Below are positions 16,628 through 24,963 of a stretch of 59,793 nucleotides of DNA, one piece after another. Source of the DNA: Deltaproteobacteria bacterium RIFCSPLOWO2_12_FULL_60_19 (lineage in GTDB: Bacteria > Desulfobacterota > Binatia > UBA9968); contig MGSS01000081.1 of assembly GCA_001798595.1 (NCBI GenBank), positions 1-59,793 on the forward strand, in the 5' to 3' direction. A program made the position numbers and the translations under genes. The notes under the pieces are model-generated. The model searched no databases, had not been told where the DNA came from, and saw nothing but the letters and a program-made list of their open reading frames with translations. How positions within the stretch are numbered: position 1 is the first letter of the stretch; each line of letters begins with the position of its first letter.

Positions 16628-16671
16628 TCCAACGGCTTCTATATGCTGACCACGAGGTTGTCAATCAACAT

Positions 16672-16823
16672 CCGATTTTCGATTTTAGATTTTGGATTTT
16701 CGATTGTCGGAGCGGGAATCCGAGAATCGGAGCTAACACATTCCATCTTTGTATCTGTTCCCTAATCGAAAATCTAAAATCGGCTCAGCCCAAGGCTGAT
16801 CAGTCCTTCGGCTGAAATCTAAA
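16672..16823. repeat. Word-type inverted repeat (GATTTTAGATTTTCG family)
   Basis: The left side is CCGATTTTCGATTTTAG and variants to about 16710. The right side is AATCGAAAATCTAAAATCGG (16764-16783), so a stable stem can form across about 50 bp that includes GAATCCGAGAATCGGAG. It is followed at 16784-16806 by a diverged copy of the 15592/43821 repeat and another complement word (GAAATCTAAAAT). It lies between the divergent UPF0104 and gloA genes. Confidence 0.6.
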
Positions 16824-16846
16824 ATGACGCGGCTCCGCCGGCGCTC

Positions 16847-16874
16847 TTGCCCGCCCGCAGGGAACGGCTATAAT
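16847..16874 (+). promoter_or_regulatory. Sigma-70-like promoter of gloA
   Basis: TTGCCC (16847-16852), a 16-bp spacer and a perfect TATAAT at 16869-16874. The predicted transcript start is near 16881, just before the AAGGAGG ribosome site at 16895-16901. Confidence 0.6.
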
Positions 16875-16905
16875 TCCCGGTGAAGGGATGCGACAAGGAG
16901 GCGTT

Positions 16906-17289
16906 ATGAAAATTCTTCACACCATGATTCGCGTAAACGATCTCGACGAGTCGGTGCGATTCTACTGCGACCTGCTCGGCATGAAGCTGCTCAGGAAAAA
17001 AGATTATCCGTCGGGGCGCTTCACGCTGGCCTTCGTCGGCTACGGGACGGAATCGGAGAACGCGGTGATCGAGCTAACCCACAACTGGGACACGCGCGAA
17101 TACGAGCTGGGAAACGCTTTCGGCCACGTCGCCGTCGGAGTTGAAGATATCTATAAAACCTGTGAGGCGCTGCGCGCCAAAGGGGCCAAGATCGTGCGCG
17201 AGCCCGGCCCGATGAAGCACGGCGGCTCGGAAATCGCCTTTATCGAAGATCCGAACGGCTACAAGATCGAGCTGATAAAGCTCAAGTAG
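16906..17289 (+). CDS. gloA: Lactoylglutathione lyase (glyoxalase I)
   Basis: 127 residues, the size of the compact nickel-type bacterial enzyme. It isomerises the methylglyoxal-glutathione hemithioacetal to S-lactoylglutathione in the cytosol. The four metal ligands fall at exactly the positions of E. coli GloA: H5, E56, H74 and E122. The ATG at 16906 is chosen over one 18 bases upstream because it follows AAGGAGG and gives that canonical numbering. It is preceded by its own promoter and followed by a hairpin of short words, so it is probably monocistronic. Its presence implies a glutathione-like thiol. Confidence 0.95.
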   Translation: MKILHTMIRVNDLDESVRFYCDLLGMKLLRKKDYPSGRFTLAFVGYGTESENAVIELTHNWDTREYELGNAFGHVAVGVEDIYKTCEALRAKGAKIVREPGPMKHGGSEIAFIEDPNGYKIELIKLK

Positions 17290-17320
17290 CCGGCGGCCGG
17301 CGAGGATCGAACCTTGCTCA

Positions 17321-17426
17321 ATGCAAAATGCAAAGTGAAAACTGAAAAATGCAAAGTTCGTGGAGTCCGAACTTAGCCCCTCTGACATTTTGATTTTTAC
17401 ATTTTGCAATTTTCATTTTGCATTGC
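17321..17426. repeat. Word-type inverted repeat (AATGCAAAATGC family), copy 1
   Basis: The left arm repeats AATGCAAAATGCAAAG, AACTGAAAAATGCAAAG up to about 17360. The right arm holds CATTTTGATTTTTACATTTTG, CAATTTTCATTTTGCATT. The arms are complementary over most of their length and enclose a GC-containing loop. The same words and design recur at 23697-23782. It may serve as a terminator for gloA. Confidence 0.6.
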
Positions 17427-17438
17427 GTCGAGCATCAG

Positions 17439-17467
17439 TTGCATCCGTGTAATTTTTCCTCTAGGAT
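17439..17467 (+). promoter_or_regulatory. Possible promoter of the ferredoxin-fusion gene
   Basis: TTGCAT (17439-17444), a 17-bp spacer, TAGGAT (17462-17467). The same -10 form at the same spacing precedes the Tim44-like gene (47662-47690). Confidence 0.4.
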
Positions 17468-17469
17468 GA

Positions 17470-18336
<867 letters not shown>

Positions 18337-18345
18337 TCTCCATCG

Positions 18346-18822
18346 ATGCTAAGCTCCTGGCTTCACGTGACGGCCCTGGCCGTCTACCTCGGCGCGGTCG
18401 TCGGCCTGCCGGTGATTTTGCTCCCGTGCGTTTCCGCGATGAAGACTCACGCAGGCCGCGCCGAGCTGCTCGCGCGCGGCCTTAAGCTTTACAATCCCCT
18501 GCAAACCGGCGCGCTCGGAGTGCTGCTGCTCTCCGGCGCATTCCAGATCACGCAACTCAAGGCGGTCTACCGCGGCGCGTTCGCGCAGCAGCTCGGCGCG
18601 ACGCTCGCCTGGAAGCTCGCTCTGGCATTCGTCCTTATTCTGTTCAGCACCTACCAAACGATGGGAGTCGGGTTGCGCTTTGTCCGGCGGCAGGAAGCCG
18701 GCGACAGCTTCACGCCACAGGAGCTGGAGCGGATCACGAAGCGTCTGACAGTTTCGACCTATCTACTGCTCGCTCTCTCGGCCGTCACGGTATGGGTGGG
18801 GTTGCGGTTGCGAGGCGTGTAG
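18346..18822 (+). CDS. Small four-helix membrane protein (CopD/DUF4149-like)
   Basis: 158 residues with about four membrane helices (6-28, 52-70, 84-104 and 134-155) and a charged cytoplasmic loop (109-131). The overall look, with LHVTALAVYLGAVVGLP at the start, resembles CopD/DUF4149-type integral membrane proteins, but the heme or copper histidines of CopD are not obvious. It starts 9 bp after the ferredoxin-fusion stop and is likely co-transcribed. No function is assigned. Confidence 0.7.
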   Translation: MLSSWLHVTALAVYLGAVVGLPVILLPCVSAMKTHAGRAELLARGLKLYNPLQTGALGVLLLSGAFQITQLKAVYRGAFAQQLGATLAWKLALAFVLILFSTYQTMGVGLRFVRRQEAGDSFTPQELERITKRLTVSTYLLLALSAVTVWVGLRLRGV

Positions 18823-18832
18823 GAATGACGGA

Positions 18833-18887
18833 AGACCGGAGACGGACGACCGGTCCCCGGTCGTCGGTCTGAGATCCCTCAGGGATC
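18833..18887. repeat. Pair of hairpins upstream of the synthase fusion
   Basis: ACGACCGG (18846-18853) pairs with CCGGTCGT (18857-18864), extended by AGACCG (18833-18838) with CGGTCT (18865-18870). Next to it GATCCC/GGGATC (18873-18878 and 18882-18887) forms a second stem with a 3-base loop. The next gene starts at 18900, so these could end the upstream transcript or cap the next leader. Confidence 0.55.
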
Positions 18888-18899
18888 CGTGAGCCGACT

Positions 18900-21800
18900 A
18901 TGATCCCTTTACTATTTATCTGCTTTTTTCTTTCAGGCGCGGCCGCGTTGGTTTACGAAGTCGTCTGGATGCGGATGCTGACGCAGATCTTCGGCAGCTC
19001 AGCCTACGCCGTCGCGACCGTACTGGCCGCGTTTATGGCCGGCCTCGCGCTGGGAAGCTACGTCTTCGGCCGGCTGGCGGCCCGCCGCATGAACCTGCTG
19101 CATCTCTACGGCCTGCTCGAAGTCGGCATCGGCATCTACGGCCTGCTGGCGCCGCTGTTGTTCGGCTCCACGCTGGAAATTTATACGCGGTTATTCTGGC
19201 TTTACGATCGCGAGCCTGCGCTTTTCACCCTACTGCTCTTCGCGCTGTCGTTTGTCCTGCTCGTATTGCCGACTTTTCTCATGGGCGCGACGTTGCCCTT
19301 ATTGAGCCAGTATTGCGTTCGCAGCTTCAGCCACCTCGGCCAGCGGATCGGCGACCTCTACGGGACCAACACGCTAGGCGCGGTCTTCGGCTGCTCCATC
19401 GCCGGCTACTATCTGATCCCTCAACTGGGAATGAGCGGCGCCGTTTACACGGCGGCGACGGCGAACCTGCTGATCGGCGCCGTCATGATTTTCTGCGGCT
19501 TCCCGCGCCGGGAATCGGACGATACGGCCGCAGTCACGGCCGCGCCCGCCGGGGAGGGGGAGGGTTCGCGCTCCCGCGCCGGCATCGAATGGCTGCTGCT
19601 CCTGTCCATCGCCGTCTCGGGCGCGGCGGCGATGGTCTACGAGAATGCCTGGACTCACGCTCTCGCGCTGGTGATCGGCGGCTCGGTCTACTCCTTCACC
19701 ACCATGCTGCTGACCTTTCTGGTCGGCCTGGCCGCCGGCGGCTATCTCTACGCTCGGTTGTGGGGCAAGCGAGAGGTTCGGGCGAGCGTGTTCGGCATCC
19801 TCGAGCTGGGAGTCGGTTGCGCCGCGCTCGCCACCATCCCGCTGTTTGAAAAACTGCCGTTGATTTTCCTGCGCCTCCACCAGGGCTTCGGCGACACCTT
19901 TCATCTGTTTCTCGCCACTCAGGTAACAGTGGCCTTTCTGGTGATGTTCCTGCCGGCGCTGCTCCTCGGCATGACGTTTCCGCTGGTCGTCTGTCTGTTC
20001 ACGCAGAATCTCTACCGGGTAGGCAGCGGCGTCGGCACCACGTACGCCGCCAACACCGTCGGGGCCATTGTCGGGGCGTTCGCAGGGGGCTTTATCCTGT
20101 TGCCGAGGGTCGGCATGCAGAAGGCCATCGTGATCGGCGCGCTACTGAATCTGGCGGTCGGCTGGGCGCTGCTCATCGCCGACCCGCGGCCGGGGAGAAT
20201 CCGCCGCCTGGCGCTGGGAGGCGTCGTGGCGGTGGCGCTGGCGTTTCTCGCGTTTCGTTTTCCGTTCTGGGACCGGGCGATTCTCACCAGCGGCGTCACC
20301 GTCTACGCGGGCCGCTATCATGAAATCCCGACGGATTCGCTGCGGCTGGAGGAGATGCACCGCGACGAAATTCTCTACTATCGCGAAGGGTTGACCGCGA
20401 CTGTCAGCGTGCATCAAAGCGGCAAAGACTATCGCTACCTTAAAACCAACGGCAAAGTGGACGGCTCCTACGGCGACGCGCTGACGATGCTGATGACCGG
20501 CTATCTGCCGATGCTGCTCCATCCGGAGGCGAAGCAGGTGGCGGTGATCGGGCTCGGCACGGGCATGACGATCCGGGCCGTCGGCGCCTTCCCTGTGGAC
20601 AAGATCGAGATGCTCGAGATCGAGCCGGCGATGGTCGAAGCCGCGCGTTTTTTCGGCGAGAAGAACGGCAAGATTCTCGACGATCCGCGCGTCCGCGTGA
20701 TCCCCATCGACGGCCGCAACTATATCATGGCCGTGCCGCGCCTCTACGACCTGATCATCTCGGAGCCCTCAAATCCTTGGATTGCGGGCATCGCCAGCCT
20801 GTTCACCAAAGAATTCTACGCGGTCGCCAAAAACAAGCTCAAGCCCGACGGCGTTTTCGCCCAATGGATTCACAACTATTCCATGTCGCCGGACGACTTC
20901 CGCATGGTGCTCCGAACCTTCGGCGAGTCGTTCCCGCACATCTCGGTGTGGAACATGCAGGAGAGCGATTTCCTGCTGGTCGGGAGCTCGCGGGAGCTGC
21001 AATTCGATTTTCCCCGGTCCCGGCGGATCTTTTCGACCAGCGCCGCTCTGCGGGAGGATCTGCGGGATCTCGGCCTCACCGATATCGATGCGGTGCTCGG
21101 TTTTTACCGGATGGGAAAAAAAGAGCTGCTGGCGATGGCCGATCGCGCCGAGATCAACACCGACGACAACGCGCGGCTGGAGTTCTCCGCGCCGCGCAGC
21201 CTGGGCAAATCGACTTCGGAGCTGAATCGGAAAATCATGGAGCCGTTCCTGGCGCCCCCTCCGTGGGAGGGAGACGCCCTATGGGCCCAGCCGCCAAGAC
21301 GCCATTTCCTTCACGCTCAAGCGCTCTACGCGAGCAACTGGCCGGACCGCGCGCTGGAGCAGATCGACGCGGCTCTGCGCCTGCAACCCGGCGACGCGGA
21401 TGCCCATCTGCTGCGCGCGAAAATTCTCGTCGCGCAGGAAAACACCAAGGAGGCCGCGATCGTCGCGCAGAAGGTCCTGGAGCTGGCGCCCGACAAGATC
21501 AAACAGGTTCTGGCGCTGGCCGAAGAGTTCTCCACCTCGGAAGGGAAGATCATCTACGAACGGGCCGCGGCGCTGAGCCGCGGGGAGATCCTCCCCTACC
21601 TGGGCCTGGCCAACATTGCGCTCTACCGCAAGCAGCTCGACGTGGCTGAAAAGTGGCTGCGCGAGGCCGAGAAGATGCAGCCCAAGCACGCCGCAGTCCT
21701 GTTCGCGCTGGGAAAGCTCGCGGCGGCCAGAGGAAACTATCCCCAGGCCGTCGCCTTCCTGGAAGAAGCGGGGACCAAAGAAGATGTGAAAGAAGACTCC

Positions 21801-22049
21801 GCCGGATTTTACGCCGAACTCGGCAAGGCTTACTCGGAGCTCAAGCAGTGGGAAAAGGCGGTTCAGGCGTTCCAGCAGGCGCTCCGCACCCGCCGCCGCA
21901 GCGCCCCGTGGCGCGTGCTTCAGGCCCAGGCCCTCGCCCAACTCGGCAGGACAGCGGAGGCCGAGCTGAAGTACCGCGAAGCGCTGGCGGTCGATTCGGG
22001 CAACACGGAGGCCTGGTTCGGCCTAAAGGCGCTGGGCAAGCGCTACTGA
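18900..22049 (+). CDS. Fused MFS-like membrane / spermidine-synthase-like / TPR protein
   Basis: 1049 residues in three regions. Residues 1 to about 460 are two sets of membrane helices of the fused MFS/spermidine-synthase family. Residues 480-770 are an aminopropyltransferase/methyltransferase-type Rossmann domain with GLGTG (551-555), EIEPAMVEAA and ISEPSNPW (620-627). Residues 800-1049 are tandem TPR helices such as DADAHLLRAKILVAQENTKE. In true spermidine synthases the post-strand-4 motif has a catalytic aspartate; here it reads SEPSNP, typical of the fused family, whose reaction is unknown. The 5' end lacks a clear ribosome site. It may modify or move a compound across the membrane, with the TPRs binding partners (inference). 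Confidence 0.85.
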   Translation: MIPLLFICFFLSGAAALVYEVVWMRMLTQIFGSSAYAVATVLAAFMAGLALGSYVFGRLAARRMNLLHLYGLLEVGIGIYGLLAPLLFGSTLEIYTRLFWLYDREPALFTLLLFALSFVLLVLPTFLMGATLPLLSQYCVRSFSHLGQRIGDLYGTNTLGAVFGCSIAGYYLIPQLGMSGAVYTAATANLLIGAVMIFCGFPRRESDDTAAVTAAPAGEGEGSRSRAGIEWLLLLSIAVSGAAAMVYENAWTHALALVIGGSVYSFTTMLLTFLVGLAAGGYLYARLWGKREVRASVFGILELGVGCAALATIPLFEKLPLIFLRLHQGFGDTFHLFLATQVTVAFLVMFLPALLLGMTFPLVVCLFTQNLYRVGSGVGTTYAANTVGAIVGAFAGGFILLPRVGMQKAIVIGALLNLAVGWALLIADPRPGRIRRLALGGVVAVALAFLAFRFPFWDRAILTSGVTVYAGRYHEIPTDSLRLEEMHRDEILYYREGLTATVSVHQSGKDYRYLKTNGKVDGSYGDALTMLMTGYLPMLLHPEAKQVAVIGLGTGMTIRAVGAFPVDKIEMLEIEPAMVEAARFFGEKNGKILDDPRVRVIPIDGRNYIMAVPRLYDLIISEPSNPWIAGIASLFTKEFYAVAKNKLKPDGVFAQWIHNYSMSPDDFRMVLRTFGESFPHISVWNMQESDFLLVGSSRELQFDFPRSRRIFSTSAALREDLRDLGLTDIDAVLGFYRMGKKELLAMADRAEINTDDNARLEFSAPRSLGKSTSELNRKIMEPFLAPPPWEGDALWAQPPRRHFLHAQALYASNWPDRALEQIDAALRLQPGDADAHLLRAKILVAQENTKEAAIVAQKVLELAPDKIKQVLALAEEFSTSEGKIIYERAAALSRGEILPYLGLANIALYRKQLDVAEKWLREAEKMQPKHAAVLFALGKLAAARGNYPQAVAFLEEAGTKEDVKEDSAGFYAELGKAYSELKQWEKAVQAFQQALRTRRRSAPWRVLQAQALAQLGRTAEAELKYREALAVDSGNTEAWFGLKALGKRY

Positions 22050-22091
22050 GCCCTGATCCGTCGATAAGGGGCGCTTGCTGCGTTGTCGCTT

Positions 22092-22139
22092 CGGGCTCGC
22101 ATCCTCACGTACTGCCGATGTACGTTCCGGTGCGAACCC
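22092..22139. repeat. Dispersed palindrome (partial MITE-like module)
   Basis: ACGTAC (22107-22112) and GTACGT (22120-22125) form a perfect stem. The flanks GGGCTCGCATCC and GGTGCGAACCC extend it with wobble pairs. It forms the left part of the gene-free 22050-22346 interval; the right part is the 37-bp inverted repeat copy and a promoter. Confidence 0.5.
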
Positions 22140-22148
22140 TCGCTCCGT

Positions 22149-22185
22149 CCCCGTAGAGGCCAGTGGCCCACGGGGCTTTACTGGC
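22149..22185 (+). repeat. 37-bp inverted repeat, copy A
   Basis: These 37 bases recur without a mismatch in reverse complement at 22838-22874, inside the rluA coding region. The element is itself palindromic: GCCAGT at 22160-22165 pairs with ACTGGC at 22180-22185, and CCCCGT with ACGGGG. The pair encloses the small zinc-ribbon gene with its promoter and the last 140 bases or so of rluA. Confidence 0.8.
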
Positions 22186-22263
22186 TTGCACCTGCCGCCT
22201 TCTTGACGGCCAGGGTTTCCAAGGTGTTACGAGCCAACGGATTATGGACTGGGCGCGCTTCTA

Positions 22264-22292
22264 TTGACAATTGCGCGCCGCTTCACTATGAA
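22264..22292 (+). promoter_or_regulatory. Sigma-70-like promoter of the small zinc-ribbon gene
   Basis: A perfect TTGACA (22264-22269), a 17-bp spacer and TATGAA (22287-22292). Transcription would begin near 22299, right at a perfect 9-bp hairpin (22300-22329). Confidence 0.6.
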
Positions 22293-22299
22293 TTCACAG

Positions 22300-22329
22300 A
22301 ACGCCGGCTCGAAGTCATTCGCCGGCGTT
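22300..22329 (+). promoter_or_regulatory. Hairpin at the predicted 5' end of the zinc-ribbon mRNA
   Basis: AACGCCGGC (22300-22308) and GCCGGCGTT (22321-22329) are perfectly complementary with a 12-base loop, followed by TTG. It could stabilise the mRNA or act as an attenuator; the T-run is too short for a strong terminator. The coding start lies 18 bases beyond and has no Shine-Dalgarno sequence. Confidence 0.45.
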
Positions 22330-22346
22330 TTGAATTGAACCGCACC

Positions 22347-22706
22347 ATGCCGAGGACCAAGAAGAAATCAGCTCCCGCCAGGGCGCGGAGCCACAACTCG
22401 CTGGACGAGCACAATCACGATGAATCCGACGAGCAAGGGCTTCCCAGCGACGAAGCCGGCAGACTCAAGATCAAGAAAAACTACGGAGAACTGCTGGGCA
22501 TACGCGTCGAGAAGCTCAAAGGTCGCGTGCTCAATCGGGAAAAGATCAACAAGAGCATCGACGGGATCTACTTCGTCTGCTTCGGCTGCAAGAAGATCTG
22601 CCACAACCTCGATGATGGATGGATCGAAAACCCCCAGGACCAGATGAACTACTGCGGCGCGTGCGGCAAGGCCAAGGGAATCAAAAGCGCGGCCGGTCAG
22701 AACTGA
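22347..22706 (+). CDS. Small hypothetical protein with a C-terminal four-cysteine zinc ribbon
   Basis: 119 residues. Residues 1-40 are highly charged and probably disordered (Lys/Arg-rich, then Asp/Glu-rich). Residues 41-70 look folded. Residues 78-105 carry C-x2-C-x3-C (CFGCKKIC) and a later C-x2-C (CGAC), consistent with one zinc site. The ATG at 22347 is chosen because the frame upstream runs through the promoter and a repeat element. The stop overlaps the facing rluA gene by 10 bp. No named family is recognised; nucleic-acid or protein binding is possible. Confidence 0.65.
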   Translation: MPRTKKKSAPARARSHNSLDEHNHDESDEQGLPSDEAGRLKIKKNYGELLGIRVEKLKGRVLNREKINKSIDGIYFVCFGCKKICHNLDDGWIENPQDQMNYCGACGKAKGIKSAAGQN

Positions 22707-23695
22707 AGTCCCAACCGTTCCGTCACTTCATTTAAATCCTCCGGCAACGGACTCTCTACGACAATCTCGCGGCCGTCTCTGGGATGGCGAAAGTCGAGAA
22801 AAAACGCGTGTAGAAACTGCCGCCTCAATCCCAACGGGCCAGTAAAGCCCCGTGGGCCACTGGCCTCTACGGGGTTGGGCTCCCGTCCGTAGAGCGGATC
22901 TCCGACGATGGGATGACCGGCGGCTTGGAGATGAACTCTGATCTGATGCGTCACGCCCGTTCCGATCTCGACTTCAAGCAGGCTGAACTCTTCCGCATGG
23001 CCGGCGAGGCGGAAGCGCGTCAGGGCTGGCCAAATCTTGGCTTTTGCGGCGCGCCCTCGCGGCGCGGATGCGACGCGCATCTTTCTCCGATCGCCGGGAT
23101 CGTGCGCGAGCGGCAGGTCGAGCACGCCCTGCTTCGGAGCCCTCCCCCAAACCAACGCCCAGTATTTTTTTTTGACCAGCCCCCGGCGAAACTGCGACCG
23201 GAGATCGTCGAATGCGGCCCGATCCCTGGCCGCCAGCACCAGGCCCGAAGTGCCCTGATCCAAACGGTTGGCCAGGCCGGGCTGCCACCGGCTGCGGCCC
23301 ACGCCGTGGAGCGCCGGGTAGCGGGCGGATAGAAAATTCGCCAAACTGTTTGTCTCGCGCCCGGAAAAACCGTGCGTCGCTATCTCGGCCGGCTTGTCCA
23401 AGACCAGAACAGATTCATCCTCGTAGCGGACAATGACATTCAGATCTCCCCCCGGCAACGGCGTCGCAGCCAGCCATTCCGGGGCGCCGTCGAACTCGAC
23501 TGCATCTCCCGCCTGCAGGCGGTCGCCTTTTTTTCCGCGACGGCGATTGACGCGAAACGCCCCTTCGCCGATCGCTTTCTGCGCCTGGCGCAAAGACAGG
23601 TGCGGCAAGCAGCGCCGGACGAAAGAATCCAGCCGCATCCCCTGCTGGTCGCCCTGCACGACCCAGGAGCTAATTTGGGGAGAAGATGCCTTCAT
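22697..23695 (-). CDS. RluA-family 23S rRNA/tRNA pseudouridine synthase
   Basis: 332 residues. An N-terminal S4 RNA-binding domain (about 20-67, RLDSFVRRCLPHLSLRQAQ) precedes the catalytic domain. The active-site motif NRLDQGTSG (143-151) carries the nucleophile D146; most relatives have HRLD, so N143 is a small deviation. Later come THQIRVHL (249-256), GDPLYG (265-270) and RRQFLHA (291-297). Between the last two is a roughly 14-residue insertion (PVEASGPRGFTGP) encoded by copy B of a 37-bp palindromic repeat, in a loop that varies among relatives. The enzyme should isomerise specific uridines; which site is not clear. Confidence 0.9.
   Translation of the reverse strand: MKASSPQISSWVVQGDQQGMRLDSFVRRCLPHLSLRQAQKAIGEGAFRVNRRRGKKGDRLQAGDAVEFDGAPEWLAATPLPGGDLNVIVRYEDESVLVLDKPAEIATHGFSGRETNSLANFLSARYPALHGVGRSRWQPGLANRLDQGTSGLVLAARDRAAFDDLRSQFRRGLVKKKYWALVWGRAPKQGVLDLPLAHDPGDRRKMRVASAPRGRAAKAKIWPALTRFRLAGHAEEFSLLEVEIGTGVTHQIRVHLQAAGHPIVGDPLYGREPNPVEASGPRGFTGPLGLRRQFLHAFFLDFRHPRDGREIVVESPLPEDLNEVTERLGLQF
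22838..22874 (-). repeat. 37-bp inverted repeat, copy B, inside rluA
   Basis: This is the perfect reverse complement of 22149-22185. It is read in frame as part of the pseudouridine synthase, so the element was tolerated as a loop insertion. Confidence 0.8.
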
Positions 23696-23696
23696 T

Positions 23697-23782
23697 GCAA
23701 AATGAAAATTGCAAATTGAAAAATGTAAAGTTCCGGGCGGAAATTTTTAATTTTGCACCTTGCATTTTTCATTTTGCATTCC
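23697..23782. repeat. Word-type inverted repeat (AATGCAAAATGC family), copy 2
   Basis: The left arm is TTGCAAAATGAAAATTGC, AAATTGAAAAATGTAAAG. The right arm is AATTTTTAATTTTGCACC, TTGCATTTTTCATTTTGCATT. A CCGGGCGG loop joins them. It has the same words and order as 17321-17426. It is followed by a pyrimidine word array, CTTCTGTCTTCTGCCTTCTG (23795-23814), leading into manC. It lies between divergent rluA and manC. Confidence 0.6.
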
Positions 23783-23853
23783 ACCTCCTGGCTTCTGTCT
23801 TCTGCCTTCTGCCTTTCCCGATAATGTGATATCTACCCGACCAGGGTGAAGAA

Positions 23854-24963
23854 ATGAAGGAGCATGCATACGCCGTGGTGATGGCCGGCGGGAAGGGAAC
23901 GCGCTTCTGGCCGCTCAGCCGCCCCCGTCATCCCAAGCAGTTGCTCCGTCTCTTCGGCGAAAAGAGTCTGCTGCGCGAGACGGTCGACCGCCTCTTGCCG
24001 GAATTCGGACCGAGCCGCACGGTGATCGTCTGCGTCAAGGAACACGCCCGCGCGGTCATGAAAGAGCTGCCCTTTCTCCCGAAGGCCAATTTTCTCGTTG
24101 AGCCCCAGGGAAAAAATACTGCGCCCTGCATCGGCCTTGCCGCCGCGGAGCTGATGACGAGAGATCCGCGCGCCGTCATGGTCGTTGTCCCAGCCGACCA
24201 TTGGGTTTCCGATCCGCGCCGCCTTTCCCGGACGCTGAGGGCGGCCGCGCGATTGGCGCAACGACAAGACGCCTTGATCACATTGGGGATTCGACCTGCC
24301 TACCCGGAGACGGGTTACGGTTACATCTTGAAGGAAAAAAGAGCGACGGCGGCAAGCGCGATGGCCGCATACCGCGTCGCGGGCTTCGTGGAAAAACCCG
24401 GGCTGCAAAAAGCCCGGCGACTGATGCGGCGTGGAGCGCTCTGGAACAGCGGGATCTTCATCTGGCGGGCTTCGACCATTCTGGAATCGCTCGGGCGCTA
24501 TGCCCCGCACATTGCGAACGGACTCGATCGGATACGCGGCGCCGCGCAAGGAAAAAGCCTGAGCCATAAATCTCTGCGGAAAACTGTTCGGCGGGAGTAC
24601 CGCAGGATGCCCAACATCTCTATCGACTACGCCGTGATGGAAAAGGCCGCGTCGAAGGGACGGGTCCTGGCACTGCAAGCCGATTTTGACTGGAGCGACG
24701 TCGGGAACTGGGCGGCCGTCCATCGAATGATGCCGAAGCGCGAAAACGGGAACGCCGGCGTCGGCCGCTGGCTCGCCGTGAAATCGAGCGACTGCCTCAT
24801 CCATTCGCGCAGCCGGTTGATCGTGACGCTGGGGCTCAAAAACATTGCGGTGGTAGAGACGCCGGATGCCGTGCTGGTCGCCGACATGAAGCGCGCGCAG
24901 GAAGTGAGAGGGCTGGTCGAGGAGCTGAACCGCAAAGGCTACCGGCGATACACGGTCAGATAA
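23854..24963 (+). CDS. manC: Mannose-1-phosphate guanylyltransferase
   Basis: 369 residues. Makes GDP-mannose from mannose 1-phosphate and GTP in the cytosol, feeding glycan synthesis. The nucleotide loop GGKGTRFWPLSR (12-23), PKQLL, VVPADHW, the glycine-rich GYGYI, FVEKP and NSGIFIW are all present. It stops after the transferase domain, so it is the short type without the phosphomannose isomerase domain of about 110 residues found in long ManC/AlgA proteins. The last 8 bp overlap the facing VIT1-type gene. Confidence 0.9.
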   Translation: MKEHAYAVVMAGGKGTRFWPLSRPRHPKQLLRLFGEKSLLRETVDRLLPEFGPSRTVIVCVKEHARAVMKELPFLPKANFLVEPQGKNTAPCIGLAAAELMTRDPRAVMVVVPADHWVSDPRRLSRTLRAAARLAQRQDALITLGIRPAYPETGYGYILKEKRATAASAMAAYRVAGFVEKPGLQKARRLMRRGALWNSGIFIWRASTILESLGRYAPHIANGLDRIRGAAQGKSLSHKSLRKTVRREYRRMPNISIDYAVMEKAASKGRVLALQADFDWSDVGNWAAVHRMMPKRENGNAGVGRWLAVKSSDCLIHSRSRLIVTLGLKNIAVVETPDAVLVADMKRAQEVRGLVEELNRKGYRRYTVR

